NCBI RefSeq assembly: GCF_021391535.1
Contig: NZ_CP090066.1
Location: 571,501 to 635,500, forward strand
Length of the DNA stretch: 64,000 nt
Direction: 5' to 3'
From: Aurantimonas sp. HBX-1
Lineage (GTDB): Bacteria; Pseudomonadota; Alphaproteobacteria; Rhizobiales; Rhizobiaceae
Shown: in pieces, positions 53,381-61,156 of the stretch
How the letters are laid out: every line of letters begins with the position of its first letter
How positions within the stretch are numbered: the stretch's first letter is position 1
Made by a program: the position numbers and the translations under genes
Notes under the pieces: generated by a model
The model's database searches: none
Told to the model about the DNA's origin: nothing
The model's input: only the letters and a program-made list of their open reading frames with translations

Positions 53381-54289
53381 ATGAAGGAACAAATGGGTTT
53401 GGATCGGCTGACGGGTCTGATCGCGTTCGCGAGAGCAGGCTCAATGGGCAGTTTCACCGCCGCCGCGCGGGCGCTTTCCATCTCGCCGTCGGCCGTCAGC
53501 AAAAGCGTACAGCGGCTCGAGCTGCGGCTTGGGGTGTCGCTGTTCACGCGCACCACCCGTTCCCTGACTCTGACGCCGGAAGGCCGGGACCTGCATGAAC
53601 GTGCACTCAAGCTCCTGCGCGATGCCGAGGAGATCGAGCAGGTCGCGATCATGGCGCGGGCGGTACCATCCGGTACGTTGCGTATCGCCGTATCGCTGCC
53701 GATTGCCCTCCACCTCATTGCGCCGGCCCTGCCGGCATTCCGTAAACGATACCCGGACGTCATCGTCGACCTGCGGGTCAACGATCAGATCATCGATATC
53801 GTGGAGCAAGGGATCGATGTGGCCGTGCGGATCGGCGAACTCGCAGACTCGCGCCTCCTGTCCCGCCGCCTCGGACCCTACCGACTTTGCGCGTTCGCAG
53901 CGCCCGGCTATCTCGCAATGCGCGGCACGCCATCGCATCCGAACGAGTTGGAGGGACACGCCACTGTCAACTTTCGCTATCAGAGCACGGGGCAGATCTA
54001 TCGCTGGCCATTCCGGATCGGGAGCCGCGAGGTCGAAATCGTGCCGGCATCGGGAATTATCGTGGATGCGAGCGAAGCGCTGGCCTCCACTCTTGTTGCC
54101 GGCGGCGGGATTGGCATCCTCGGGACGTTGATCGCGGCTCCCTACGTCGCGCGCGGCGAACTGGTGCCCGTGCTGCCCGCATTTGCCGTCGAACGAAACG
54201 ACATAACTGCGCTCTGGCCCGAAAGTCGAGGGTCAAACCCTGCCGTGCGCGCCTTCCTGAACTACCTACAGGAAATCGTGGTGAGCTAG
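53381..54289 (+). CDS. LysR-family transcriptional regulator
   Basis: The 302-residue protein has an N-terminal winged helix-turn-helix (FTAAARALSISPSAVSKSVQ at about 25-44) and a C-terminal substrate-binding domain with ARAVPSGTLRIAVS at about 91-104 and DVAVRIGELADSRL. This is the CrgA/aminobenzoate-type branch that responds to aromatic or quinone compounds. The divergent NADP-dependent oxidoreductase is the likely target, which fits a quinone-stress module. Confidence 0.93.
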   Translation: MKEQMGLDRLTGLIAFARAGSMGSFTAAARALSISPSAVSKSVQRLELRLGVSLFTRTTRSLTLTPEGRDLHERALKLLRDAEEIEQVAIMARAVPSGTLRIAVSLPIALHLIAPALPAFRKRYPDVIVDLRVNDQIIDIVEQGIDVAVRIGELADSRLLSRRLGPYRLCAFAAPGYLAMRGTPSHPNELEGHATVNFRYQSTGQIYRWPFRIGSREVEIVPASGIIVDASEALASTLVAGGGIGILGTLIAAPYVARGELVPVLPAFAVERNDITALWPESRGSNPAVRAFLNYLQEIVVS

Positions 54290-54737
54290 CCGCCTGAGAT
54301 ACGCCGAGGAGTTCGTCGGGCGAAAGCTGTCGACCCAAGGCCGGATCGCCTGTCCGGTGGAGGCAAGCTCAAGTCCGGATTTGCGGCCCGCAGGCTCTTT
54401 CCGGCACACGTTGAGAACTCTTCAGCGGTTCCTACGCCAGACAAGGCGACAGCACGCCGTCCATCCAACGCATGAAGGCGTCGGCCACCACGTTGCGGGC
54501 ACGGCCTTCGAAGACGTTCGCGAACGCCCGGTGCAGGTCGACGATCGCCTGTTGGAGCGGGTGGTTCGGGTCCTGGCGGAGGAACGGAAGTTCCGCCTTC
54601 AGCGCCGGGATCTCCCTGATCTGGTCGAAGGTGGTCAGCCTGCGCGGCTCGGAGCGGTGCCGCTCGAGATGCGCCCTTCGGGCGGTCGATCCTGTCCCGG
54701 CCCTGAAGGACCGGGTTTGCGGATCAACAAGAACCGA
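54290..54737. other. Gap between LysR and MmyB-type regulator with a TnpB relic
   Basis: The only recognisable content is the reverse-strand TnpB fragment at 54432-54707. The remaining 5' part (54290-54431) shows nothing I can identify. Confidence 0.5.
54432..54707 (-). pseudogene. TnpB (IS200/IS605-family) N-terminal relic
   Basis: The reverse strand reads, in one frame, RRAHLERHRSEPRRLTTFD, QIREIPALKAELPFLRQ and PLQQAIVDLHRAFANVFEG. This is the N-terminal pattern of TnpB, where a Tyr/Phe-Asp-Gln segment, ...LPWL..., ...LQQAL..LD.AF.NFF.GR... recur. The frame then reads RNVVADAFMRWMDGVLSPCLA and stops, so the RuvC nuclease part is gone. The start of the gene is missing too. It marks an old IS605 insertion. 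Confidence 0.6.
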
Positions 54738-55574
54738 TCAAGCCGTCCTGGCCTCGATCAGCGTTCGCAAGCGCTCCGCGTCCGCGGAGGTCGCGGGATT
54801 GTAGACGATCATGCCAAGGTCGGGCCGCCCCTCGACTGCAAAGGAGGAGAACTCCAGATCGAGAGAGCCTGCGTCCGGGTGGTGGATGCACTTCACGCCC
54901 TCGCCGTGAGCGACCACGTCGTTGTCCTGCCACAGCGTCTCGAACTCGGGGCTCGTCCGGCGGAGATCGTCGACGAGCGCGGTTGCCTCGGCACTGCGGC
55001 TCGCCCCCGCCCGTGCCACGTCCGCCCGGAACGCGCCCACCACGAATCGAGCGACGCTCTCCCAATCCTCCCGCTTGTCGCGCATGCGCTTACTGCTGAA
55101 CATGAGGCGCAGGATGTTGCGCTCCTCCCTCGGCAGCCTGGAATAGTCGGTCAGCAAGGCGGCGGCTGCCCGGTTCCAGCCGACGACGTCCCAGGTCGCT
55201 GTCTTGATGATGGCGGGACTGAGTGGCATCGCGTCGAGCACGCGTTGCAGCCGTGGGCTGACGCCGTCGGCTGGCTGGTAGCGCACCTCCGGCGGGCGGC
55301 CCAAGCCCAGCATGTAAAGATGCTCCCGCTCGGGTTCGGTAAGCATCAGCCCTTTGGCGATCCGATCCAGCACGTCGGCCGAGGGCGCTCCGCCGCGGCC
55401 CTGCTCGAGCCATGTGTACCAAGTCGGGCTGATGTTCGCGCGCGCGGCGACCTCCTCCCGGCGGAGTCCGGGCGTGCGACGGCGGCCGCCGACGAAACCG
55501 AACGACGCCGGGTCCAGGCGGGTCCGGCGATCGCGCAGGTAGATGCCGAACTGGTTTGCCGTGTCCTCGGGCAT
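54738..55574 (-). CDS. XRE-type regulator with MmyB-like ligand domain
   Basis: The 278-residue protein has an N-terminal helix-turn-helix of the MmyB/XRE type (RTPGLRREEVAARANISPTW at about 32-51) and a PAS-like ligand-binding domain (IIKTATWDVVGWNRAAAALL, RRTSPEFETLWQDNDV). MmyB-like regulators bind fatty-acid-like ligands in the family's structural work. It is divergent from a NAD(P)-binding epimerase-like SDR gene at 55671, which is the usual target for this group. Confidence 0.93.
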   Translation of the reverse strand: MPEDTANQFGIYLRDRRTRLDPASFGFVGGRRRTPGLRREEVAARANISPTWYTWLEQGRGGAPSADVLDRIAKGLMLTEPEREHLYMLGLGRPPEVRYQPADGVSPRLQRVLDAMPLSPAIIKTATWDVVGWNRAAAALLTDYSRLPREERNILRLMFSSKRMRDKREDWESVARFVVGAFRADVARAGASRSAEATALVDDLRRTSPEFETLWQDNDVVAHGEGVKCIHHPDAGSLDLEFSSFAVEGRPDLGMIVYNPATSADAERLRTLIEARTA

Positions 55575-55670
55575 GGGTGATCCTGTTGAAGCCTATACCA
55601 TGATAAGATCACTACTTTACCATGCTGGCCCCCAAGGCGACATTCCTCTCCTCTGACACGAGGAGTCCCC

Positions 55671-56570
55671 ATGCGCGTTTTCTTGACCGGGGCAACCGGC
55701 TTCGTTGGTTCCCGTATCCTTCCGCAACTGCTCGCCGCCGGCCACCAAGTCATCGGCAACGCTCGGTCCGAGGCCGGTGCCCGTCGGCTGGAACTGGCCG
55801 GCGCCGCTGTCCACCGCGGCGACCTCGACGATCCGGCGGGACTCGCCACTGGCGCCGAGGCTGCCGACGCCGTGATCCACACGGCGTTCGACCACGATTT
55901 CTCGCGGTACGCCGAGAGCTGCGAAAAGGACCGTCGGGTCATCGCGGCGATCGGGGACGTACTCGCTGGGTCGGATCGGCCGTTTCTCATAACCTCGGCC
56001 GTCGGCATGGGCAGCCCTGGAACGGGGCAGTTCGCGCGTGAGGACGTGCTCGACCGTGACCACCCCATGCCCCGCATCGCCAGCGAACTCGCGGGCCTGG
56101 CGGTCGGGGAGCGGGGCGTCTCCGTAGGGGTCGTTCGATTGTCGCAGATCCATGATCCGGTGAAGCAGGGCCTTGTCTCGCCCTTGATAGAGCTTGCCCG
56201 GCAAAAGGGCGTCTCGGCTTACGTCGGGGACGGTGGCAACCGCTGGTGCGCCGCCGCCGTCGAGGACGCCGCCCGCCTGTACGTCCTCGCGCTCGAGCGA
56301 CATGAGCCAGGTGCCCGCTGGCACGCGGTCGCCGAGGAGGCCATTTCCGTGCGCTCGATCGCTGAGGCGATCGGCGCCGGGCTGGACGTGCCGGTCTCTT
56401 CGTTGACGGAAGATGATGCGGGGGAGCATTTCGGGTGGATGGCGGGGTTTGCGGCCTTCGACATGCCGGGCTCGGCTGCGCTCACCCGTGAACGGCTCGG
56501 TTGGGTGCCCAAGGGTCCAACGCTTTTGGAGAACCTGGCGAGGATGGACTACTCCGCCATTCCCGACTGA
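55671..56570 (+). CDS. Extended SDR / NAD-dependent epimerase-like protein
   Basis: The 299-residue protein has the extended-SDR nucleotide motif TGATGFVG at 6-13 and the segment VIHTAFDHDFSRYAESCEKD. The canonical catalytic YxxxK is not obvious, so it may be of the atypical NmrA/epimerase-like branch. Enzymatic role unknown. It is regulated presumably by the divergent MmyB-type gene. It ends against a frameshifted sensor remnant on the other strand. Confidence 0.92.
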   Translation: MRVFLTGATGFVGSRILPQLLAAGHQVIGNARSEAGARRLELAGAAVHRGDLDDPAGLATGAEAADAVIHTAFDHDFSRYAESCEKDRRVIAAIGDVLAGSDRPFLITSAVGMGSPGTGQFAREDVLDRDHPMPRIASELAGLAVGERGVSVGVVRLSQIHDPVKQGLVSPLIELARQKGVSAYVGDGGNRWCAAAVEDAARLYVLALERHEPGARWHAVAEEAISVRSIAEAIGAGLDVPVSSLTEDDAGEHFGWMAGFAAFDMPGSAALTRERLGWVPKGPTLLENLARMDYSAIPD

Positions 56571-56749
56571 GGACCAGGCCTATCAAGATCGCGAGGAGCG
56601 CTTCGTCGACTTGCCAGTTCTCGTGCTCCTCGAAGAACCTCAATAGGGCCTCGAGCGCGTTCCATCTGTGCGGCTCCAATCCAACAAATTAGTCCGATGA
56701 CCGTCAGGACCATGGCGTCGCGTGCCGCCGCATTATCGAAAATTCTCAT
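56560..56749 (-). pseudogene. Frameshifted N-terminus of a membrane sensor protein
   Basis: The reverse strand starts MRIFDNAAARDAMVLTVIGLICW in one frame and continues in another as HRWNALEALLRFFEEHE, NWQVDEALLAILIGLVL. This is the usual N-terminus of histidine kinases and GGDEF proteins (membrane helix, WN.FE..F.F...HE.WQ.DE). A frameshift lies near GAAQ. The rest is replaced by the end of the SDR gene. Confidence 0.55.
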
Positions 56750-56898
56750 GTGGTCCCGCTTTCAGCGCACGTCAGCATAGGCCGACATAATGTTGAAATA
56801 ACATTGTCTGCACTTCGCCCCGAAACGCGGATGGTCAGGCCCGTCTCAGCCGGATCGCTGGGCACCAGCGCTGCATTCGAAGGATGCGCCCATCCGCC

Positions 56899-57555
56899 TC
56901 AGCGAGCGCGCGCTTCATTGCGGCGGGGCCGAACTTCATCTCGACAGTGGGCACGGAGCGACTCCAATGGATATGCCATACGAAAGAAGGACCGAGCCAT
57001 ACCAAGAGGCTCGAAAATTCGCGACGACGTGAATTGTCGGAACGACAGGCCCGACACGTTGGCAATCACGCGGGCAAGGAGCGTATAGCCGGTATTGCAA
57101 TACATGAAGCGAGTGCCGGGGAGGAAATTCAGCGACGTTTGCTGTCTCACGACGTGGAGAACGTCGGCATCGCTGATGAGGTCTTTCGAGTATCGCCAGC
57201 CTGAGAAGCCTAGAAGCTCCCATTGGTCACGGAGGCCGCTCGTGTGATGCAGCAGATGGTCGAGTGTTATGCGCTCTCCAAAGTCTGGCACCTCGGGAAC
57301 GAGCGACCGAACGTCATCTTCGAGTGTTAGCTTGCCCTCCTGCGCTAGAAGGTAGACCGCCATTGCGGTGAACTGCTTCGAGACTGAAGCGGCATGGAAA
57401 ACGGTCGACGTCTCGACTGGAATGCTATGGTTGAGATCGGCCGCACCATAGCCTCCTTGGAAGAGGACAGCTCCGCTTCGGACGACAACCGCAGCCACTC
57501 CCGGAACATTCGGACGTGACCACTCCGCGAAGAGTTCATCGAACTGGCTGGTCAT
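56899..57555 (-). pseudogene. Truncated serine beta-lactamase-type (class C/DD-peptidase) protein
   Basis: The 218-residue frame has the class-C serine hydrolase motifs SVSK (SxxK, nucleophile Ser) and YCNTGY (YxN), after GVAAVVVRSGAVL. Relatives are about 400-500 residues and have a third HTG/KTG motif further on. Here homology stops after FEPLGMARSFF and the frame ends soon after, so the C-terminal half is missing. It might still be translated but is unlikely to be active. A short stretch in another frame (MKFGPAAMKRALAEADG, near 56850-56950) has unknown origin. Confidence 0.65.
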
Positions 57556-57738
57556 GCGACCCTCCTGCGTTTCAGCGGCGGAGACGGCATCTGCTGCTTT
57601 CGGCTAGCCAAGCGGACCCTTGCTTCGTCTTGAATGGGGCCGACAGCCCTCCGTCCGCTGATGGGAAGCAACAATGGCAAAGCTGAATCAACGGCAAAAC
57701 GTCTTGACGTCGTAGTGATGGCTTTCCAATGGTTCACC

Positions 57739-58161
57739 ATGACTCTACCCAACGATCTTGCCGATTGTCTCGTCCTCAACACAGTCGCCAGCGCGCGTTC
57801 GCTCCTCAAGCGGTGGGATGCAAAGCTCAAGCCATACGGCGTGACGGTTCAGCAGTTCTTTCTCCTGGCGGCCATCCGGTTCCTGCCGGAGCAGCCGGTC
57901 ATGACCTTGGCCGAGAGCATTGCTCTCGACCGGACCAGCCTGACGCGCAATCTCGATCTCCTTGAGAAGAAGGGGCTTGTCCAACGCATTCCGGGTTTGG
58001 CCAGGAGCCGGCGGGTCTGTGAACTGACATCAGCGGGCGGCCTCCTTCTCAACCAGCTTCTGGCGGCATGGCCGGAAGCACGCATGAGCTCCTTGGAAGG
58101 CATCTCGGAAGAGGAGGCGGAGATTTATCTGCGCGTCGTGCGGCGCCTGGCTACGCAGTGA
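57739..58161 (+). CDS. MarR-family transcriptional regulator
   Basis: The 140-residue protein (from ATG 57739; ATG 57718 would add seven residues) has a MarR winged helix: QQFFLLAAIRFLPEQPVMTL, LAESIALDRTSLTRNLDLLEKKGLV and the wing with RSRRVCELTSAG. It starts a unit with the FabF-like ketosynthase 62 bases downstream. An inverted repeat between the two genes (58181-58216) is a candidate operator. Confidence 0.9.
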   Translation: MTLPNDLADCLVLNTVASARSLLKRWDAKLKPYGVTVQQFFLLAAIRFLPEQPVMTLAESIALDRTSLTRNLDLLEKKGLVQRIPGLARSRRVCELTSAGGLLLNQLLAAWPEARMSSLEGISEEEAEIYLRVVRRLATQ

Positions 58162-58180
58162 CGAAGCGACCTTATTGCGT

Positions 58181-58216
58181 CTAACTCATAGTGTGTATAT
58201 GCACGCCTCGAGTTAG
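58181..58216 (+). promoter_or_regulatory. Inverted repeat between marR and ketosynthase
   Basis: CTAACTC at 58181-58187 and GAGTTAG at 58210-58216 are exact inverted repeats with 22 bases between; GAGTTAG overlaps the ketosynthase ribosome site (AGGA). It could be a MarR operator or a translational hairpin. Confidence 0.4.
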
Positions 58217-58223
58217 GAACGGG

Positions 58224-59501
58224 ATGCCGGTGATGTCGATACCGATCGTTGTAACAGGCCTCGGGGCTGTGTCCCCGTTGGGTGCCGGAGTTGATACAAA
58301 TTGGCGTCGGCTGATCGAAGGGCGAAGCGGCGTCGTCATCAATACCCGTTTCGACACGACCGATTGGAGGTGTCGGGTCGCCGGGCTCGTCCCCGCGATC
58401 ATGGAGGATGCAGAGGGCTTCGACCCGGAGCGTAGCATGGATGCTCGCGACAGACGCCGGAGCGACCTCTTCATCCAATACGCCATGGCGGCGGCCGTCG
58501 AGGCGTTGGATCACGCCGGTTGGCGGCCGACAAAGCCTGAGGACCAGGCGCGCACGGCGACCCTGATCGGCACGGGGGTGGGAGGCGTACCCGCGATCAC
58601 CGACGCGAGCGAGATGGTGCGAGCGGGTGGCGTTCGCCGGCTTTCCCCCTTCGTTGTTCCCTCGTTCCTCCCCAATCTTGCGGCCGGTCAAGTGTCGATC
58701 CGATTCGGTTTCAATGGACCTGCGGGCTCTCCGACGACGGCCTGCGCCGCCTCCGCCCAGGCGATCGGTGATGCAATGCGCCTGATCCGGTCAGGCGAGG
58801 CCGATATCGCGCTCTGCGGTGGCACGGAAGGTTGCGTGGATCCGGTCGCTATCGGCGGGTTTACCGCGGCCAAGGCGCTGTCCTTCGGCTTCAACGACGA
58901 GCCGCAGCGCGCGTCTCGCCCCTTCGATGCGGACCATGAGGGGTTCGTCTTGTCGGAAGGCGCGGCAATGCTGGTGATCGAACGGCTCGACCATGCAGAG
59001 CGCCGCGGAGCTCAACCGCTGGCGTTCCTGTCGGGCTACGGCACCACGACCGACGCCCACCACGTAACCGCCGGCTGGCCGGATGGCCGCGAGGCAGCCC
59101 GTGCGATGGAAATTGCGATCGGAATGGCGGGGCTGACGGCCGAGGACATAGGTTACGTCAACGCGCACGCCACATCGACCCCTGTAGGCGATGCGGCGGA
59201 ATTGGCCGCGCTGCGTCGCGTCTTCGGACCCGCTGGGGGCGGTACGCCGATCGGTTCCACGAAGTCGGCGACGGGTCACATGCTGGGCGCAGCGGGGGCG
59301 ATCGAAGCGGTGTTCTCGGTTCTTGCAATCCGGAATGGGACCTTGCCGCCGAGCCTGAACATCGATCGCCCGATGCCGGAAGCCGATGAGTTCGACCTGC
59401 TTTCGAATGGCGCACGTTGCTCGGCAGTAGATCACGTCCTTTCCAACGCCTTCGGCTTCGGTGGCGTGAACGCCGCGTTGGTGTTCAGTCGGTTCAACTA
59501 G
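58224..59501 (+). CDS. Beta-ketoacyl-ACP synthase, FabF/KAS II type (second copy)
   Basis: The 425-residue protein has the ketosynthase triad Cys174 (TACAASAQAIGDAMRL), His315 (NAHATST) and His352 (KSATGHMLGAAG), with Lys347. ATG 58224 has AGGA about 6 bases ahead; ATG 58233 is an alternative. It resembles the KS at 1342 along its whole length, including TACAAS, IGDxMRLIRSGEAD and the SRPFD...EGFV segment. No ACP or other fatty-acid gene is adjacent. MarR control suggests that it is switched on by a small molecule rather than expressed constantly. Confidence 0.93.
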   Translation: MPVMSIPIVVTGLGAVSPLGAGVDTNWRRLIEGRSGVVINTRFDTTDWRCRVAGLVPAIMEDAEGFDPERSMDARDRRRSDLFIQYAMAAAVEALDHAGWRPTKPEDQARTATLIGTGVGGVPAITDASEMVRAGGVRRLSPFVVPSFLPNLAAGQVSIRFGFNGPAGSPTTACAASAQAIGDAMRLIRSGEADIALCGGTEGCVDPVAIGGFTAAKALSFGFNDEPQRASRPFDADHEGFVLSEGAAMLVIERLDHAERRGAQPLAFLSGYGTTTDAHHVTAGWPDGREAARAMEIAIGMAGLTAEDIGYVNAHATSTPVGDAAELAALRRVFGPAGGGTPIGSTKSATGHMLGAAGAIEAVFSVLAIRNGTLPPSLNIDRPMPEADEFDLLSNGARCSAVDHVLSNAFGFGGVNAALVFSRFN

Positions 59502-59878
59502 GGCTGCGAGAAAAGAGGGGCGAAGGCCATCTCGCCCGAAATGAGCTTCGCGGACTTGATGCCCGCTCTCAAGCGACGGGCAATGACAGGTGACTCTCGC
59601 GAAGGGTGGATCGCGATCCGGCAGCTTTAGAGTTGAGGCTGGTCAAAAGAAGCCAGCCAGTCGGCATCTCCCCCTTATGCCCGATGGCCGACTGCAATGG
59701 CGGGCGGGAACTCCATTGGCAATGTAGTCGATCAGCGCTCGAACTGCCGGTGACGGGTCCCGCCGTGTCGTGACAACCGACGCCCATACCGTCTCGATTT
59801 TCACCGCCTCTGTTGAAATTGACAGCATGTTGCTATATCGGCAGCTTGTTGCGAAGATGGGAGGCATGCAGATGTTCG
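59502..59878. other. Gap between ketosynthase and second MarR gene, with a LysR relic
   Basis: The 377 bases contain the LysR tail at 59706-59795 on the reverse strand and the MarR promoter. Direct repeats CAGCATGTTGC (59823-59833) and CAGCTTGTTGC (59842-59852), 19 bases apart, lie near the promoter and may be the MarR site. Confidence 0.4.
59706..59795 (-). pseudogene. LysR regulator C-terminal fragment
   Basis: Reverse-strand residues VWASVVTTRRDPSPAVRALI and DYIANGVP match the last 35 residues of LysR regulators such as the one at 4087 (VYAVFSSRRGLTPAIRALI, DYLAEAIP). Upstream domains are gone. This is a deletion remnant. Confidence 0.6.
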
Positions 59879-60349
59879 ATGGCATTTGAACCCAAGCCCC
59901 ATCAGGTCCTGACCGATCTCATCCTGGAGGTGTTCCGACTGAACGGGGCGCTGTTGGCGACCGGCGATGACCTCGTTAGAGACCTTGGTCTGACCAGCGC
60001 GCGCTGGCAGGTGCTGGGAGCCGTCGCGTCATCCGCGGTGGCGATGCCGGTCGCCCATCTCGCGCGGAACATGCGCCTGACACGACAGGCCGTTCAGCGT
60101 GTTGTCGACGACCTGGTCGGCGTCGGCTTCGTTCGTCTCGAAGACAACCCGCATCACCGACGCGCCAAGCTCGTGTCGCTGACGGAGCAAGGCGAAAGTC
60201 TCTACGACCAGGCCATGGCCCGCCAGAGGGGATGGGCCGAAGCGGTGCTGGACGGATTGTCGCTCACGGCGCTCGGCGACGCCACCGACGCCCTGCGGGA
60301 AGTACGGCGTCGCCTCGACGAACAACAACCCAACTGTGACGGACAGTGA
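59879..60349 (+). CDS. MarR-family transcriptional regulator
   Basis: The 156-residue protein has the MarR wHTH at about 48-110: TSARWQVLGAVASSAVAMPV, ARNMRLTRQAVQRVVDDLV and the wing LEDNPHHRRAKLVSL. It is 8 bases ahead of a glyoxalase-type gene and probably controls the pair. The ATG 59879 start is chosen by homology; the ribosome site GGGAGG is rather far (about 14 bases). Confidence 0.9.
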   Translation: MAFEPKPHQVLTDLILEVFRLNGALLATGDDLVRDLGLTSARWQVLGAVASSAVAMPVAHLARNMRLTRQAVQRVVDDLVGVGFVRLEDNPHHRRAKLVSLTEQGESLYDQAMARQRGWAEAVLDGLSLTALGDATDALREVRRRLDEQQPNCDGQ

Positions 60350-60357
60350 GTGGAACC

Positions 60358-60807
60358 ATGACGGAAGCTTCCATGGGCAAGACGGACCCGGCCATTCTGG
60401 CGACCATGCGGCCCGCCCACCAAGGGCTGCGCGTGCCCGACCGGGAGGCTGCAATCGCATGGTATTGCGACAAGCTTGCCATGAGGGTGACGCGTGCATT
60501 CACGCTAGGTCCGTTGACCTTTACGGAGCTGGAGTTCGCGAGCGGGGGCGAGTTCAAGTTGGAACTGGCTTCAGGCGGCGGCGAAGACGATCGCCCTGAC
60601 GGCGAAGGACTCATGGAGAGCTTCGCCCGCCACGGGTGGCATCATTTTGCCCTCTGGGTAGACGACGTGGACGAGACGGTGAGCGTCCTTCGCAACCGGA
60701 ATGTGCGGATCACCCTTGATCCCACCGACAACCAGGACTGGAAAGTGCGGGTCGCCTTCTTCAGCGATCCGTGGGGCAACGTCACCGAGCTGCTGCAACC
60801 GATCTGA
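60358..60807 (+). CDS. VOC-family (glyoxalase/bleomycin-resistance-like) protein
   Basis: The 149-residue protein has two VOC half-barrel modules: AHQGLRVPDREAAIAWY at about 20-36 and HHFALWVDDVDETVSVL near 95-111. The second metal Glu is probably in VTELLQPI at the end. Substrate unknown; the family includes dioxygenases, glyoxalases and antibiotic-binding proteins. It follows a MarR gene by 8 bases and has a GC-rich hairpin (60833-60852) behind it. Confidence 0.88.
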   Translation: MTEASMGKTDPAILATMRPAHQGLRVPDREAAIAWYCDKLAMRVTRAFTLGPLTFTELEFASGGEFKLELASGGGEDDRPDGEGLMESFARHGWHHFALWVDDVDETVSVLRNRNVRITLDPTDNQDWKVRVAFFSDPWGNVTELLQPI

Positions 60808-61156
60808 CGCGACAGCATCCCGCATGGCTTTTCGGCCGGCGTCATCCGGCCGCCGGGCAGCAGAGGACCAAGCGATGGTGCGATCGGTAGCTTGAGAACC
60901 TGACACCAACTGCGCCAGCCATCGCAGCCGTAGGTGAGCCGCTGCATCGTCCGCTTGCGAACGGGACCGACGGCCAATCGGATCGGGCCGGAAGGGTCGA
61001 AACTCGCCTAATCTTTCCATTCTGATCGTGGAGCTCCTGATCGACCTCGTGCGGGCAGATCCGGCAATGCGATTGTCGGCAGGCGAAACGTCGTAACCTG
61101 TTCTGAGGTGCCTACGTGAACGGCTGCTTTTAGGAGGCGGAAAAACCCGGCCGGTT
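60808..61156. other. Intergenic stretch before the MocR gene end
   Basis: Apart from a hairpin (CGGCCGG and CCGGCCG at 60833-60852, likely the VOC gene's terminator) I see no recognisable gene in these 349 bases. Confidence 0.4.
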
